From: Calendula officinalis
Taxonomy: Eukaryota; Streptophyta; Magnoliopsida; Asterales; Asteraceae
Assembly: GCA_963853835.1 (NCBI GenBank)
Contig: OY970822.1
Span: 86,099,135 to 86,163,134, forward strand
Length of the DNA stretch: 64,000 nt
Direction: 5' to 3'
The notes beneath the pieces were generated by a model. It saw only the letters and a program-made list of their open reading frames with translations, was not told the origin of the DNA and made no database searches. Shown here piece by piece: positions 1-10,155 of this stretch. Each line of letters starts with the position of its first letter. Position 1 is the first letter of the stretch. The translations under genes were made by a program, and so were the position numbers.

Positions 1-1194
1 TGAAATTGGTGGTGAAATAGGTTTAGGGAGAAAGGTAATTAGGTCATTGGATAAATGGAAATTGGCGATTTGGTGGAGGGTTAAGTATAAAATGATGTTG
101 CATGATTGTATTTCATATTGTAAAAAGGTAATAAATGATCTTTAGAGTTCAAGATTTTGGAGAATTGTGGTGATGCTAAAAGCAACATTAGTTGGTTCAG
201 TAGAGCGAAAATTATTAATGAGAAGTGGTTTTACACTATAAAAATTAAATAACTTCATACACCACAGTTTATAATAAACGGTACAATATATTAAAATAAT
301 TAAAACAATAATTGTGATGTGTACAACGTATACACAAGAGTATATAATGTTATAACAATATGTTTGACTCGCAAACTTGTTTAACTCGTTAATAAAATAG
401 GTTATATACTTAGGTTCGGGTTGAAGGTAACCATGTTAGGGTTGAGATATCTGAACTGTCAATTAGAGATGCACACAAATCGGTTGTTGACCAACCGGTT
501 TCGGGTTTGACCAAAACCGGTTTTGGTCAACGCCGGTCAAAACCAGTTTTGACCAAACCGGTTTCGGTTCCTAACCGGTTTCGTGACTCGAAAACTCTAA
601 CCGGTGTAATGGGTATTGTAACCGGTTCGGTTCGGTTTCAAACCGGTTAACCGGCCAAAGCCGGTGTGTTGATCAAATTCGCGCTCGGTTTTAGTCAAAA
701 CCGGTTTCAAAAACTGGTTACTAACCGGTTTCAAAAACTGGTTACTAACCGGTTTTTACCTTCAAAACCCCAAACCGGTTACTAACTGATCGGGTATTCC
801 AAAACCGAACCGATTTTGGTCAAAACCGGGTTTGACAAGTTCGGTTTCGGTTTCCGGTTTTGGTTTCGGTTATTTTGTGTACGGCTACCGCCAACCTTTG
901 GAACTATTGTCACCCCTAACTAGTAGCGTAATGTTGCATGTGGTAAAACAACACGTGATTTCCATTGTGTTCTATTTAATAGAATTGTATATATGTCTTC
1001 AAAAGGAAATTGAGAATCAAATTCTTTCCCCACAACATAATTCCTTGCTTCACACAAACTCCTCAAAATTTTCCATGACACATTTCTTGAAACCATATCC
1101 TCTCTTAACAATTCCAATTGGTTGACAAAACCATAAGCAAAGTAATCCCCTAAAAAAATAACAAATTTAACAAACCCCTTTGCCTATAAATCAA
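1..1194. other. Upstream region of the sucrose synthase gene, no gene seen
   Basis: AT-rich intergenic DNA. I see no coding region with family resemblance; the short open frames here are composed of the low-complexity CCGGTTT tract or of AT-rich sequence. The 3' part must hold the sucrose synthase promoter. Confidence 0.5.
470..925. repeat. Degenerate AACCGGTTT-rich repeat, probably an old hAT-type MITE
   Basis: The motif AACCGGTTT and variants (ACCGGTTTCGG, CAAAACCGG) recur more than 20 times without a fixed period. The tract begins near TTAGAGATGCACACAAA and ends near TTGTCACCCCTAACT, which resembles in reverse complement the TTAGGGGTGnACAA ends of hAT-type MITEs seen elsewhere in this window. 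The ends are too decayed to prove a target duplication. A similar CCGGTTT-rich tract lies at about 10370-10790. Confidence 0.45.
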
Positions 1195-1200
1195 ACAAAC
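1195..1200 (+). promoter_or_regulatory. TATA box of the sucrose synthase gene
   Basis: TATAAA in the context GCCTATAAATC lies 80 bp upstream of the ATG at 1280, followed by a CA-rich leader typical of plant 5' UTRs. The position fits a TATA box for this gene; this is inference from position and motif only. Confidence 0.55.
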
Positions 1201-1946
1201 TTTCTCACAATGAAATATAATCAAATTCTTTGTTTGTATATCTATCTTCTTTAATTAACACCTCAAGAATAAACTCATCATGGATTCTTCAAGTTCCATT
1301 ATGAAACGGTCTGAATCTGTAGTCGACACCATGCCAGAAGCCTTGAGGCAAAGCCGATACCATATGAAAAAATGTTTTTTAAAATACGTCGAACAAGGAA
1401 AACGAATAATGAAACTTCACCATTTGATGCAAGAAATGGAGACTGTCATCGAGGATAAAGACGGAAAAGCTCAACTCTTAGAAGGCCTACTCGGCTACAT
1501 CTTGTGTACAACTCAGGTATAATATCGATAATCCTATGTCACACTTTTTTGTACACAACTTACAAAAACGTGCAACAAATTAAATGAATGAATGTTTGAC
1601 TAAATATTTAATCTCACAGGAAGCAGCAGTTGTTCCTCCATATGTCGCCTTTGCTATAAGGCCGAATCCCGGATTCTGGGAGTTTGTGAAAGTCAACTCC
1701 AATGATTTATCTGTCGATGGGATTACTGCAACCGATTACTTGAAGTTCAAGGAAACGGTCGTTGATGAGACTTGGTATGCAAGATTGTATAACTAGACTT
1801 AATTAAACATTTTTGATGATAATATTAATAATGTTTAAATCTTTTGTAGGGCTAACGATGAAAATGCATTGGAGATTGATTTTGGAACAATGGACTTTAA
1901 TTTACCCACCATGAGTTTATCTTCTTCAATTGGAAATGGAGTTAAC

Positions 1947-2291
1947 TGTAAGTTTGTGGGGTTCCATCTTAAAACCAATTGGTTGTAAGAGGAGTAGCTC
2001 AGGACCTTTATAAGCACATTACAGGTTTGTTATTTGTCCAATGTGGGACAATACTCAACACGCCCCCTCACGTGTGGCGTCTTTTTTTTTCCGCGCCTAA
2101 CACGTGGATATTTATGGGTTACGTGGAGTCCGTGTGGCCGTTTGACCAATCACGGGTGAGCCGTGGCTCTGATACCATGTTAGTTTGTGGGGTTCCATCT
2201 TAAAACCAATTGGTTGTAAGGGGAGTAGCCCAGGACCTTTATAAGCACATTACAGGTTTGTTATTTGTCCAATGTGGGACAATACTCAACA
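1947..2291 (-). mobile_element. TRIM retroelement inserted in sucrose synthase exon 3
   Basis: Two direct repeats of about 114 bp (1947 to about 2060, and about 2178-2291) flank a short non-coding centre of about 117 bp. The element is flanked by TTAAC (1942-1946 and 2292-2296), a 5-bp target duplication. Next to the right-hand repeat the complement reads TGGTATCAGAGCC, the initiator-Met tRNA primer-binding site, so the element runs on the minus strand. No coding capacity, total 345 bp: a terminal-repeat retrotransposon in miniature. I count three differences between the two LTRs. A relative lies at 22648-22891. The left LTR starts TGTAAGT rather than TGTTAGT, giving a consensus splice donor at the insertion edge. 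Confidence 0.88.
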
Positions 2292-2368
2292 TTAACTTTG
2301 CATCAAAGTTTATTACTTCTAAGCTTTATGCTCAATCTGGTGGCAAACAGCTACTTGTTGATTACTTA

Positions 2369-3314
2369 GGGCCTGTTTGATTTGGACTCAATTTTTAGGC
2401 TCAGATTCTAGTTGCGGACTCGGTCCGATCCGAGTGTTTGATTTACACAAAATTCATCTGATTCGGTCCAATATGTTGGACCCGGTCCAACCCAATTGCT
2501 GATCCAGTCTGATTGTAAAAAGTATCGGACTCGGTCTTTTTCTTTTTCTTCGCCTAATCTTTTGACGACGGCAACGCCTTCCTCCATCCCCATAACTTTA
2601 CGAACAAACTGCGAGTTCATGGGAGTTCTTCAAAACCCCTAATTTTCCTTCAATCGATCCTTATATAAACATATCTTCCTGAAATTCAAGGTTGCCGACG
2701 CTTTAATCTTCATCGCTCCAACTGAAATTCAAGGTTTCTTTGGAATACAATGATCAGAGGATTTGCTTTAAACAAATTAATGCTTGCTTTAAAATAAAAA
2801 CCCAGATGGATTGTGTTGATTATCGATTTGCAAAACCATCGTATCTTGTGTTGTATGGATTTGATTATCGATTTGCTTTAAACAAAAAACCCAGAAGGAA
2901 CAATCTGCGTTTCCTTTTTTTTTTCTTCAGATTGTAATTATGTTAATTTAAATTAATTTAAGTATTTAATAATTCTTTTGTTTAAATTAAATTGTATTTA
3001 ATAACAAGTTTCATTTAATTATTTAATTTTAAATAATTAAATAATTATTTAATTTTAAATAATTAAATAATTATTTAATTTTAAATAATTAAATAATTAT
3101 TTATTAATTTATAATTATTTAAATTATATTTTATTTAAATAATCATATTTAAATCAGTTCATGAAATTAGGGTTGTTAACGCCAAAATTCAAATTTTTTC
3201 GTCACTGAATCAAACACATGGACTCAATCCGATTTTTTGATTCAATCCGATTCTGATTCAATCCGATTCTAACTCAATCCGATTCTGACTCAATCCGACT
3301 AATCAAACGGGGCC
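2369..3314. mobile_element. Tourist/Harbinger-type MITE inserted in sucrose synthase exon 3
   Basis: Ends GGGCCTGTTTGATT and AATCAAACGGGGCC form terminal inverted repeats, flanked by TTA on both sides (2366-2368, 3315-3317), the target duplication expected of PIF/Harbinger elements. Length 946 bp. The interior has no transposase; at about 2995-3125 it holds tandem copies of an AT-only unit (TTAATTTTAAATAATTAAA type), and near both ends short repeats of the kind ACTCAATCCGATTC. It splits the Leu codon region of DYLLSLNHQ in sucrose synthase and introduces an early in-frame TGA. Confidence 0.82.
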
Positions 3315-5184
3315 TTACTCTCGTTAAACCATCAAGGAGAAGTACGAAAAAAATTTAAAAATATATAAATTTTTTTTACTTATTTACTAACCATTTTAAT
3401 ATTAAATGTGCAGAAACTTATGATAATGGATACCCTAAACACAATCTCAAAGCTTCAAGCAGCACTAATAGTAGCACATGCTTCCCTTTCTTCCTTGCCC
3501 AATGATACACCATACCAAAGCTTTGAACTTAGGTATTATTTCCTTTTTATGTAATTACAAAATAATTTTATTTTAATTTTGGGAAACTTAATATTGACGA
3601 TATTGTATAAAGGTTTAAGGAATGGGGTTTTGAGAAGGGTTGGGGAGATAATGCAGAACGGGCTCGGGAGACAGTTAGGATTCTGTTGGAAGTTCTTCAA
3701 GCACCCGATCCCGTGAATTTGGAGAAGTTTTTTAGCAGGGTTCCAAGTATATTTAATGTTGTGTTATTCTCGATTCATGGGTATTTTGGTCAATCTAATG
3801 TTCTTGGATTGCCTGATACTGGAGGCCAAGTAGTTTATGTTTTGGATCAAGTTGTGGCTTTAGAAGAGGAATTGCTTCTTAGGATTAAGCAACAAGGGCT
3901 CAGTTTCAAGCCTCAGATTCTTGTCGTAAGAATAATATTTTCATTTTTTGTTGTTAGATTGAATCGTGGTTGATGTTTATTAAAGGCTACAGCCCGCCCG
4001 TTTTGACCCGTTTTGTGATCTGAATCAGGTGACCCGACTTCTTCCTGATGCCAAAGGGACCGATTGTAACCAGGTTTTAGAACCAGTTTTGAACACAAAA
4101 CATTCACATATTATTAGAATCCCATTCAGGACTGAAAAAGGTGTTCTTCGTAAATGGGTTTCTCGGTTTGATATTTATCCGTACCTTGAAAAATTCACTC
4201 AGGCATGTTATTTTTTATTCATTTTTGTGTTTTCTTTTATGGGATATTAATCTGTTGAATTAAAATCAATAGGATGCAAGTGCAAAAATTATTGAAATGA
4301 TGCAAGGAAAACCAGATCTTATTATTGGAAATTATACTGATGGAAATCTAGTTGCATCTCTCATGGCCAACAAACTTGGAACCACATTGGTAATTTTTTT
4401 AACTAAAGCTGCAATTTTTATCCATATAGAGTAATTTCATATCAAATGACAATTATGCTCTTTCTTTCTTTTTACTACACTTTTCATTTCACCCTTCCTA
4501 CTAAGGGCATGATTGTCCTTTGATATGAAATTGCTCTGTAAAGACAAAAGTTGCTATGTAAGAATCAGCTCTTTTTTTTACAAAGGTTTGAGTGATCGAA
4601 CTTAAAAATTTATATGTAAAACTGACCAAACTGATTATACGTTTTGATGAATATTTATAGGGAACGATTGCACACGCGTTAGAGAAAACGAAATACGAAG
4701 ATTCAGACATGAAATGGAAGCAATTAGACCCAAAATATCACTTTTCTTGCCAATTCACAGCTGACATGATTGCAATGAATTCAGCTGATTTTATCATCAC
4801 CAGTACTTTCCAAGAAATCGCTGGAAGGTTTAATATCAAAATTCAAAACACTTATCTAAATTCTTGTCTAGAAAATAATAATTAACTTCGATTTTTATTT
4901 TATTTTATAAATTTTCAGTAAAGATAGACCCGGACAATACGAAAGCCACAGTGCATTCACACTTCCAGGATTATATAGAGTTGTTTCGGGCATCAACGTG
5001 TTTGACCCGAAATTCAACATTGCTTCTCCAGGAGCTGATCAAACCGTTTATTTCCCGTACACTGAAACACAAAAACGATTCACATCTTTCGGGCCCGCCA
5101 TTGAAGAACTACTCTTTAGTAAAGATGAAAACGATGAACACATGTAAGTTGAATATATAACATTTTGTGTAAGGTGTAGGCAGT

Positions 5185-5808
5185 TAGGGGTGGTAATATG
5201 TCGGGTTGGGTCATAAACAGGTTGACTTGTTTAGGTTCGTGGGTTGAAAATCTCAACCCAACCCAACCCAACGTGTTTAGCTAAACGGGTTGAGATTTTC
5301 AACCCAACATATTTATTAATTAGGTTGGGTCATAAACAGATTCACCCATTAAAACATCATACTATAAAAACTTGAAAAAACAACACACATATTTTAAGAG
5401 TTAAATAACAAAATAAGTCGATTAGTTGCAAGATATAAGTACAAGTTAACTACTAATAGTTGTTCAAAATACAACATGAAAGCTTAAAAATTAAGCAACT
5501 CAAACGTCTTTTTCCATGACAGGTTTAAGGGTGTTTGTCTCTTTGGTTATCCAGAAATTAAGATAATATATTATGTATGTGTGGCCAGATTTTATATTAC
5601 AATAACATATTATATTATGTATTTAAGATATATATAACATTTATACGGATTGACGGGTTGTAATTTGTAAAGGAGTTGTAAATCTAAAAACAACCCAACT
5701 TGTTTTTATGGCGGGTTGTAAACGAGTTAACCCGTTTACCACCCCGGGTCGAAAGTTATAAATGAGTTGGGTTGACAAGTCGGTTGGATTTTGCCAACCC
5801 TAGCCCCT
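5185..5808. mobile_element. hAT-type MITE in sucrose synthase intron 9
   Basis: Starts AGGGGTGGTAATATGTCGGG and ends CCAACCCTAGCCCCT; the ends are imperfect inverted repeats of the AGGGGTGG type known for hAT-derived MITEs. The interior repeats GGGTTGgGTC/AACCCAACCC tracts and has no ORF. An 8-bp duplication is not clear. It lengthens the intron between exons 9 and 10 to about 740 bp without touching the splice sites. Confidence 0.5.
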
Positions 5809-7437
5809 AGGTGTAGTTGATTATATACAAAATATGTAACTAATTAATTGTTGACATCTATTTTATTGATCAATTAATCAGTGGATTTTTGGAAGACAAA
5901 AATAAACCGATTATATTCTCAATGGCAAGATTAGACACCGTGAAGAACATCACGGGGTTAACCGAATGGTTTGGAGAAAACAAGAGGTTAAGGAGTTTAG
6001 TTAATCTAGTTATTGTAGCCGGTTTTTTTGATCCAACAAAATCAAAAGATAGAGAAGAAATGGCGGAAATTAAGAAAATGCATTTATTAATTGAAAAATA
6101 CCAACTTAAAGGTGAAATAAGATGGATAGCAGCACAAACAGATAGAAACAGGAACAGTGAGCTTTATAGGTTTATTGCTGACTCAAAGGGTGCGTTTGTA
6201 CAGCCGGCTTTATATGAAGCGTTTGGGTTAACGGTTATTGAAGCGATGAATTGTGGCTTGCCTACTTTTGCAACCAATCAAGGTGGTCCAGCTGAGATTA
6301 TTGTTGATGGGGTTTCTGGGTTCCAGATTGATCCTAATTATGGCGAGGATTCGAGCAACAAGATTGCTGATTTTTTCCAGAAATGTAAAGAGGATTCTGG
6401 ATATTGGAATATGATTTCGAATGGTGGTTTGAAGCGTATATACGAATGGTAAATGCGTGTTCAAATATTTGATTTGATTACGTAAAGAGTTGTTTCTGAT
6501 TTTGATTTTTTTTTTTATTTTAGCTATACGTGGAAGATTTATGCGAATAAAGTGTTGAATATGGGGAACATTTACTCGTTCTGGAAGCAGATAAATAGGG
6601 AACAAAAGGAAGCGAAACAAAGATACATTGAATTATTCTATAATCTACATTACAAGAACTTGGTATATATATAAATATTTTTTATTTATTTATAATTGTT
6701 GATTAAGTAACTCGGATTTAATCATTGGAATTTAAATGTAACAGGTTCGAACTGTGCCAATTGCTAGTGATGAAGCTCAACTTGCACCCATGTCAAGGGC
6801 AAAGCTACCAACACAGCCAACAACAAGGCAATTCATTTAATTATTTCTTAATAATAATAATTGCTCTTTTTACTTTTACCTGAATAAATCATTCGCCAGA
6901 CAACTGATTGATGAGTTTTTTTTTTTTTTTTTTTTTTTAATTTTTTTTTCAACAGGCGTACACAATCCAGGTTGCAAAGGTAAATAAAAAACACATGTCT
7001 TTACCAAATCGATTTTGGACTATTCACTTTAACTTAAAAAATGTTCTTTTTTGCTTTATTTCAGGCTGTTTGGAGCTCAATAATTTTAAAAAATGCACCT
7101 CATAAGTTCAAGATCATGTGACAGCTTCATAAACTAATTTGTTCTTCCTAGACCATGTATAGCCAGCCGGTTTGATCAATTTGCAAGGACAACCGATCGA
7201 GCAATTAATGTACATGAATTTGTATAATTTAAAGAAAAGAAAATTTTAATAAAATACCGATGAATTGTATTACAACAAGAGTTATAAACATTTGTATACG
7301 TTGAAAGAAAATAAAGAAATTCGCGTTCTTTGTCTATCTTGTGTACGTTTTCTGTTAAAATTGCTTCAAATCGATCGTCTTTAGACTTCTATAAGGAAAA
7401 ATCGAACCAAGCTTATATCGTCAACTTGAAAATTACC

Positions 7438-8319
7438 TCAAAATTCCAAACCATGGTAAAGTTTAGATAACCCAAGTTCTTTCGTCACATTAAAATACCG
7501 AATCACAGCAAGCCATTGATCCCATCTCTTGAGCCTATGAACAGCTATCGTTTCAGGAATAAGCTCGTGTGAGCATCTCCCATTTGTTCCAGGAAAATCA
7601 TACATTGCAGGCTTATTAGAAACCCTGTTTCTTGCTTTCTGACCAGCATTTAACCACCTTCCAACCAGTTTATCCTCAGGGCCAAAAGTGTCATTTTTAG
7701 GAATATCAGAAGTTGCAATCCATTCCACCAAATCCCACGATAACACAAACCCCATTCCCGACATATACGACACAAACGGGTTCATACTTTGGCAAGGAAT
7801 CACAAACCCATAATACAAATCGGATCTAGGAAGTGGCTTTAGCGACGCCCCTAATGGCAACAGTCGCAAAAAGACGTCATCATCTGACTTCATGACGTAA
7901 TCATAAGTTTGGGGTAGAATGTGAGGGAGTGAAGAGAAATATGTGTATGTTTTCCCATTGTTCATATTTTCTGAACAGTTGAGAATGATGATGTCATTGA
8001 ATCTGAGGATCTCTAGAGATATGAGAACTCTTTGTTCTTGCTTTGTGAGGTTGCAAAATACAAACTTGATGTCTATTTGGGCTAATGGAGATGATTGGAT
8101 TCCGTAAATTAGGCGAAGAAAATGGCGGCGATCGTAGTTATCTGCTCTAGTTAGGATTCCTATTAGGAGGCTAAATTGCTTTGTTGATGGATAATTTTTG
8201 ACATTTGACGAAATTAAATACGGGGTTTTTATGCAAAGATGGAAGATGATGAAGATGACTATGAGGAGAGCGGAAGCCATTAATGGTAATATAGAAATAA
8301 GAAGCCGTTTCTGGTTCAT
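7438..8319 (-). CDS. GT31 family beta-1,3-galactosyltransferase-like protein
   Basis: Single open frame of 293 residues with no intron, tail to tail with sucrose synthase. Residues about 7-29 form one hydrophobic segment after a short basic N-terminus (MNQKR), giving a type II Golgi membrane topology. The rest matches the Galactosyl_T fold: FSLLIGILTRADNYDRRHFLR near residue 48, KFVFCNLTK, then KSDDDVFLRL, whose DDD is the DxD nucleotide-sugar/metal motif, then MSGMGFVLSWDLVEW and the acidic GPEDKLVGRWL. Several N-glycosylation sequons are present (NCSE, NMTK-like NVTK). Family members add galactose to arabinogalactan-protein or N-glycan acceptors; which acceptor this one uses cannot be read from the sequence. 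Length is at the short end for plant GT31 proteins but no conserved block appears lost. Start chosen because the basic-hydrophobic N-terminus follows at once. Confidence 0.85.
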   Translation of the reverse strand: MNQKRLLISILPLMASALLIVIFIIFHLCIKTPYLISSNVKNYPSTKQFSLLIGILTRADNYDRRHFLRLIYGIQSSPLAQIDIKFVFCNLTKQEQRVLISLEILRFNDIIILNCSENMNNGKTYTYFSSLPHILPQTYDYVMKSDDDVFLRLLPLGASLKPLPRSDLYYGFVIPCQSMNPFVSYMSGMGFVLSWDLVEWIATSDIPKNDTFGPEDKLVGRWLNAGQKARNRVSNKPAMYDFPGTNGRCSHELIPETIAVHRLKRWDQWLAVIRYFNVTKELGLSKLYHGLEF

Positions 8320-8645
8320 TTCAGCATCGGGGTTTCTCGATTCAAAATGTATATATGGATAATCATCTAGCTACTATATATTTTGAGATTATTGGTAACT
8401 TTTTATTATTATTTATTAATATTAATTGAAGTTGATGTAGTTTATGCATGATAAGTGCTTGTAGTAATTTGGTAGTAAAAATTTCATGTTTTTTGCATAT
8501 GGGAAATGTGTTTAAAGGAGGGTTTTCTGGTCAAGAACTGAATGTTGAAGGGTTGTTGTCATGTTCCCTCATTGTTCTTGTGAAGGTTGCAATACCTTGG
8601 ATGGAAAGAAAGTGTGGGGAAATTACATGAATTGCCTCCATTTTA

Positions 8646-8762
8646 GGGCATGTTTAGGAAAGTTTATTTAAAGGTTTATTAGCTTATAAATTTATATAAC
8701 GTATATTTTAAGGACTTAATTAAGCTTATAAACCCTTTAAATAAGTTTTCCCAAACATGCCC
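8646..8762. mobile_element. Small Tourist-like MITE, 117 bp
   Basis: Left end GGGCATGTTTAGGAAAGTTT and right end AAGTTTTCCCAAACATGCCC are inverted repeats, flanked by TTA at 8643-8645 and 8763-8765. Nearly the whole element is self-complementary. Related ends appear at about 19872 and 43381-43492. It sits in the short intergenic region 8320-9078, where I see nothing else beyond AT-rich sequence. Confidence 0.65.
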
Positions 8763-9078
8763 TTAATGTATCTTTAGCATTCTCTAGACACTTAATGAAC
8801 ACCTAATACGCACTAATCATGTTTAATCACCCGATTAGCCCTATTTAACCTAGATTTTAGCGCTAATGACTTAATTAATCATCCTAAACCACTTTGGATC
8901 CCTCCTAATAAATTAATAGATCAAAAGGGGGCCCCTCATTGCAAATTTTCGGCCAAATGATACGTTTGGTATGGAGAAATTTAGAGAAATAAAATGGCGT
9001 GAGAAATCGTGTTTGGTAATAATTAGCAAAGAAATCAGAAATCACTCTTGGTTGAAATAAAATTCAGTGATTAACTGA

Positions 9079-9321
9079 TTATAATGGGTTTGTTTGTGGG
9101 CTTAAAACATGTGGAGAATGGATGGTGGTGGGCTCGGATAAATGATCCATAACATTTGGACGTTTAGGGTTTGGTCCACCAGGGGTTTTATTTCCGCCAT
9201 TGACTTTCTGGCATGAATGTGACATTGCCCAAAGAAGACAAAACGTTATCAGAAACAAGGTTCTAAAAGACGTAAAACGCGACATGATGGTACTATCAAG
9301 CCTCAAGACATGACGAGTCAT
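9079..9321 (-). CDS. Possible CLE-like secreted signalling peptide precursor
   Basis: An 80-residue frame. From the second Met (residue 13, base 9285) it reads as a signal peptide: MSRFTSFR followed by the hydrophobic run TLFLITFCLLWAMSHSC. Then comes NKTPGGPNPKRPN, which fits the CLE dodecapeptide pattern x-x-x-P-x-G-P-N-P at the key Pro, Gly, Pro, Asn and Pro positions but lacks the usual first Arg/His and last His/Asn. The motif is followed by 24 further residues, unlike most CLE precursors but like the few (CLE46 type) with a tail. CLE peptides are apoplastic ligands of LRR receptor kinases. No other family fits better. It may be decayed or a chance frame; the signal peptide plus motif in the right order is the support. 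Confidence 0.42.
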   Translation of the reverse strand: MTRHVLRLDSTIMSRFTSFRTLFLITFCLLWAMSHSCQKVNGGNKTPGGPNPKRPNVMDHLSEPTTIHSPHVLSPQTNPL

Positions 9322-9390
9322 AGCGAGACATGGCGTTTCTTAAAGCGTGACTTAAGGTGGCACTTTTGTATATATTTTATGGAAAATGAT

Positions 9391-9524
9391 AATGACAGCC
9401 CTTAGGGTTGTCATTAAGAAGACAAAATAACAAAAGACAACCCCCTGAATTTTAGGAATATTACTTTTTTAATCAATGTACAAGCTTTTTGTGCATGTTA
9501 GTGACAACCCTAAGGGCTGTCATT
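9391..9524. mobile_element. Foldback MITE, family A copy 1
   Basis: Ends AATGACAGCCCTTAGGGTTG and its complement (TGACAACCCTAAGGGCTGTC) form 23-bp inverted repeats around a 90-bp centre. A second copy lies inverted at about 19300-19449, sharing the core TTGTACATTGATTAAAAAAG. Superfamily not determined. Confidence 0.65.
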
Positions 9525-9774
9525 AATAAAACCCATATTTTATAATTTTATATACATAATTATAAATTTATAACATAATTAATCAATTTTTTTCTTTATT
9601 TTTGACATATTAAACGATTCTTATAACTAAATACCAATATATATTTAGCATATATGACTCAATGTCTTTAATACGCTAAAAACACAGCTTATGATGGGTA
9701 AAAGTGAGCCAAATCGGACCTGAGAATACGCCAAGCCTTACGTCCAAGCCTTGGACCAAGGTGTGGCGACATAG

Positions 9775-10155
9775 TCAAACCTTAAGCCTTTGCGAGACAT
9801 AGCGAAGCCAATGCGGGCATTTTAGAACTAGAAACAACAGGAACAGTACCACAAGTCCACAACTGTCAGTCATAGGATGGTTCTCATCGCCAACAATTTT
9901 GGAGTTTATGCCACCCTTCTCTTCTGGTGCGCCGCCGTTACATTCCGGTGGCATCTCGCCGGAAAATTCTGTAGATGCTCGTTCTGAGTCGTCACCGGAA
10001 GAGGATAATTTGTCATAAAACCATTTATTTTCTGCAGAGTTAAATATCGAATTCAGAGTCGTCAGAATTTGAGTTTCTTGGCTGGAAAATGGTATCACAT
10101 TCACCGGTGAGTTCTTAAACCCTAATCGTGAAAAGGTTCCCGTATAGATTGACAA
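9775..10155 (-). CDS. Unrecognised 126-residue open frame, possible gene fragment
   Basis: An open frame of 126 codons with locally higher GC and balanced composition compared with its surroundings. The middle is hydrophilic and acidic (SGDDSERASTEFSGEMPPE), the end has a hydrophobic run (SCGLVVLFLLFLVLKC). I do not recognise the product. It could be a truncated first exon of a lost gene, as GT-like donors are possible in the region, or a chance frame. The start sequence MSIYTGTFSRLGFKNSPVNV has the feel of real protein but no assignable domain. No neighbour helps to define a role. Confidence 0.25.
   Translation of the reverse strand: MSIYTGTFSRLGFKNSPVNVIPFSSQETQILTTLNSIFNSAENKWFYDKLSSSGDDSERASTEFSGEMPPECNGGAPEEKGGINSKIVGDENHPMTDSCGLVVLFLLFLVLKCPHWLRYVSQRLKV

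Larger units (their letters stand above)
1280..7083 (+). pseudogene. SUS: Sucrose synthase, SUS5/6/7 clade, interrupted by two TEs in exon 3
   Basis: Sucrose synthase cleaves sucrose with UDP to UDP-glucose and fructose; members of the SUS5/6/7 clade supply sieve-plate callose. Exons read by frame and splice consensus: 1280-1516, 1620-1774, 1850-3341 (contains TEs), 3414-3532, 3613-3925, 4029-4202, 4273-4389, 4661-4827, 4919-5143, 5882-6448, 6524-6662, 6745-6827, 6956-6979, 7065-7083. Family landmarks: N-terminal QSRYHMKKC, GLPDTGGQVVYVLDQV, the GT-B domain with FSMARLDTVKNITGL, and YEAFGLTVIEAM. The last two tiny exons encode the RRTQSRLQRLFGAQ tail typical of this clade; without that last splicing a stop occurs at 6838. 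Exon 3 holds a TRIM (1947-2291) and a Tourist-like element (2369-3314). Removing each element with one target copy restores the frame (VNFASKF, DYLLSLNHQ). Unspliced, a TGA follows 2 codons into the second element, so the allele is probably null. All other exons are open. Introns after 4202 and 6827 begin with GC. Confidence 0.88.

Noticed and set aside
832..1125. Open frames on both strands before sucrose synthase
   Set aside because: They run over the CCGGTTT repeat and AT-rich promoter sequence, overlap each other and match no family.
1979..2203. 74-codon frame over the TRIM
   Set aside because: It is the non-coding interior of the retroelement; the same sequence occurs inverted at 22677-22859.
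7200..7437. A terminator between sucrose synthase and GT31
   Set aside because: Convergent genes, but no single polyadenylation signal stands out enough to be called.
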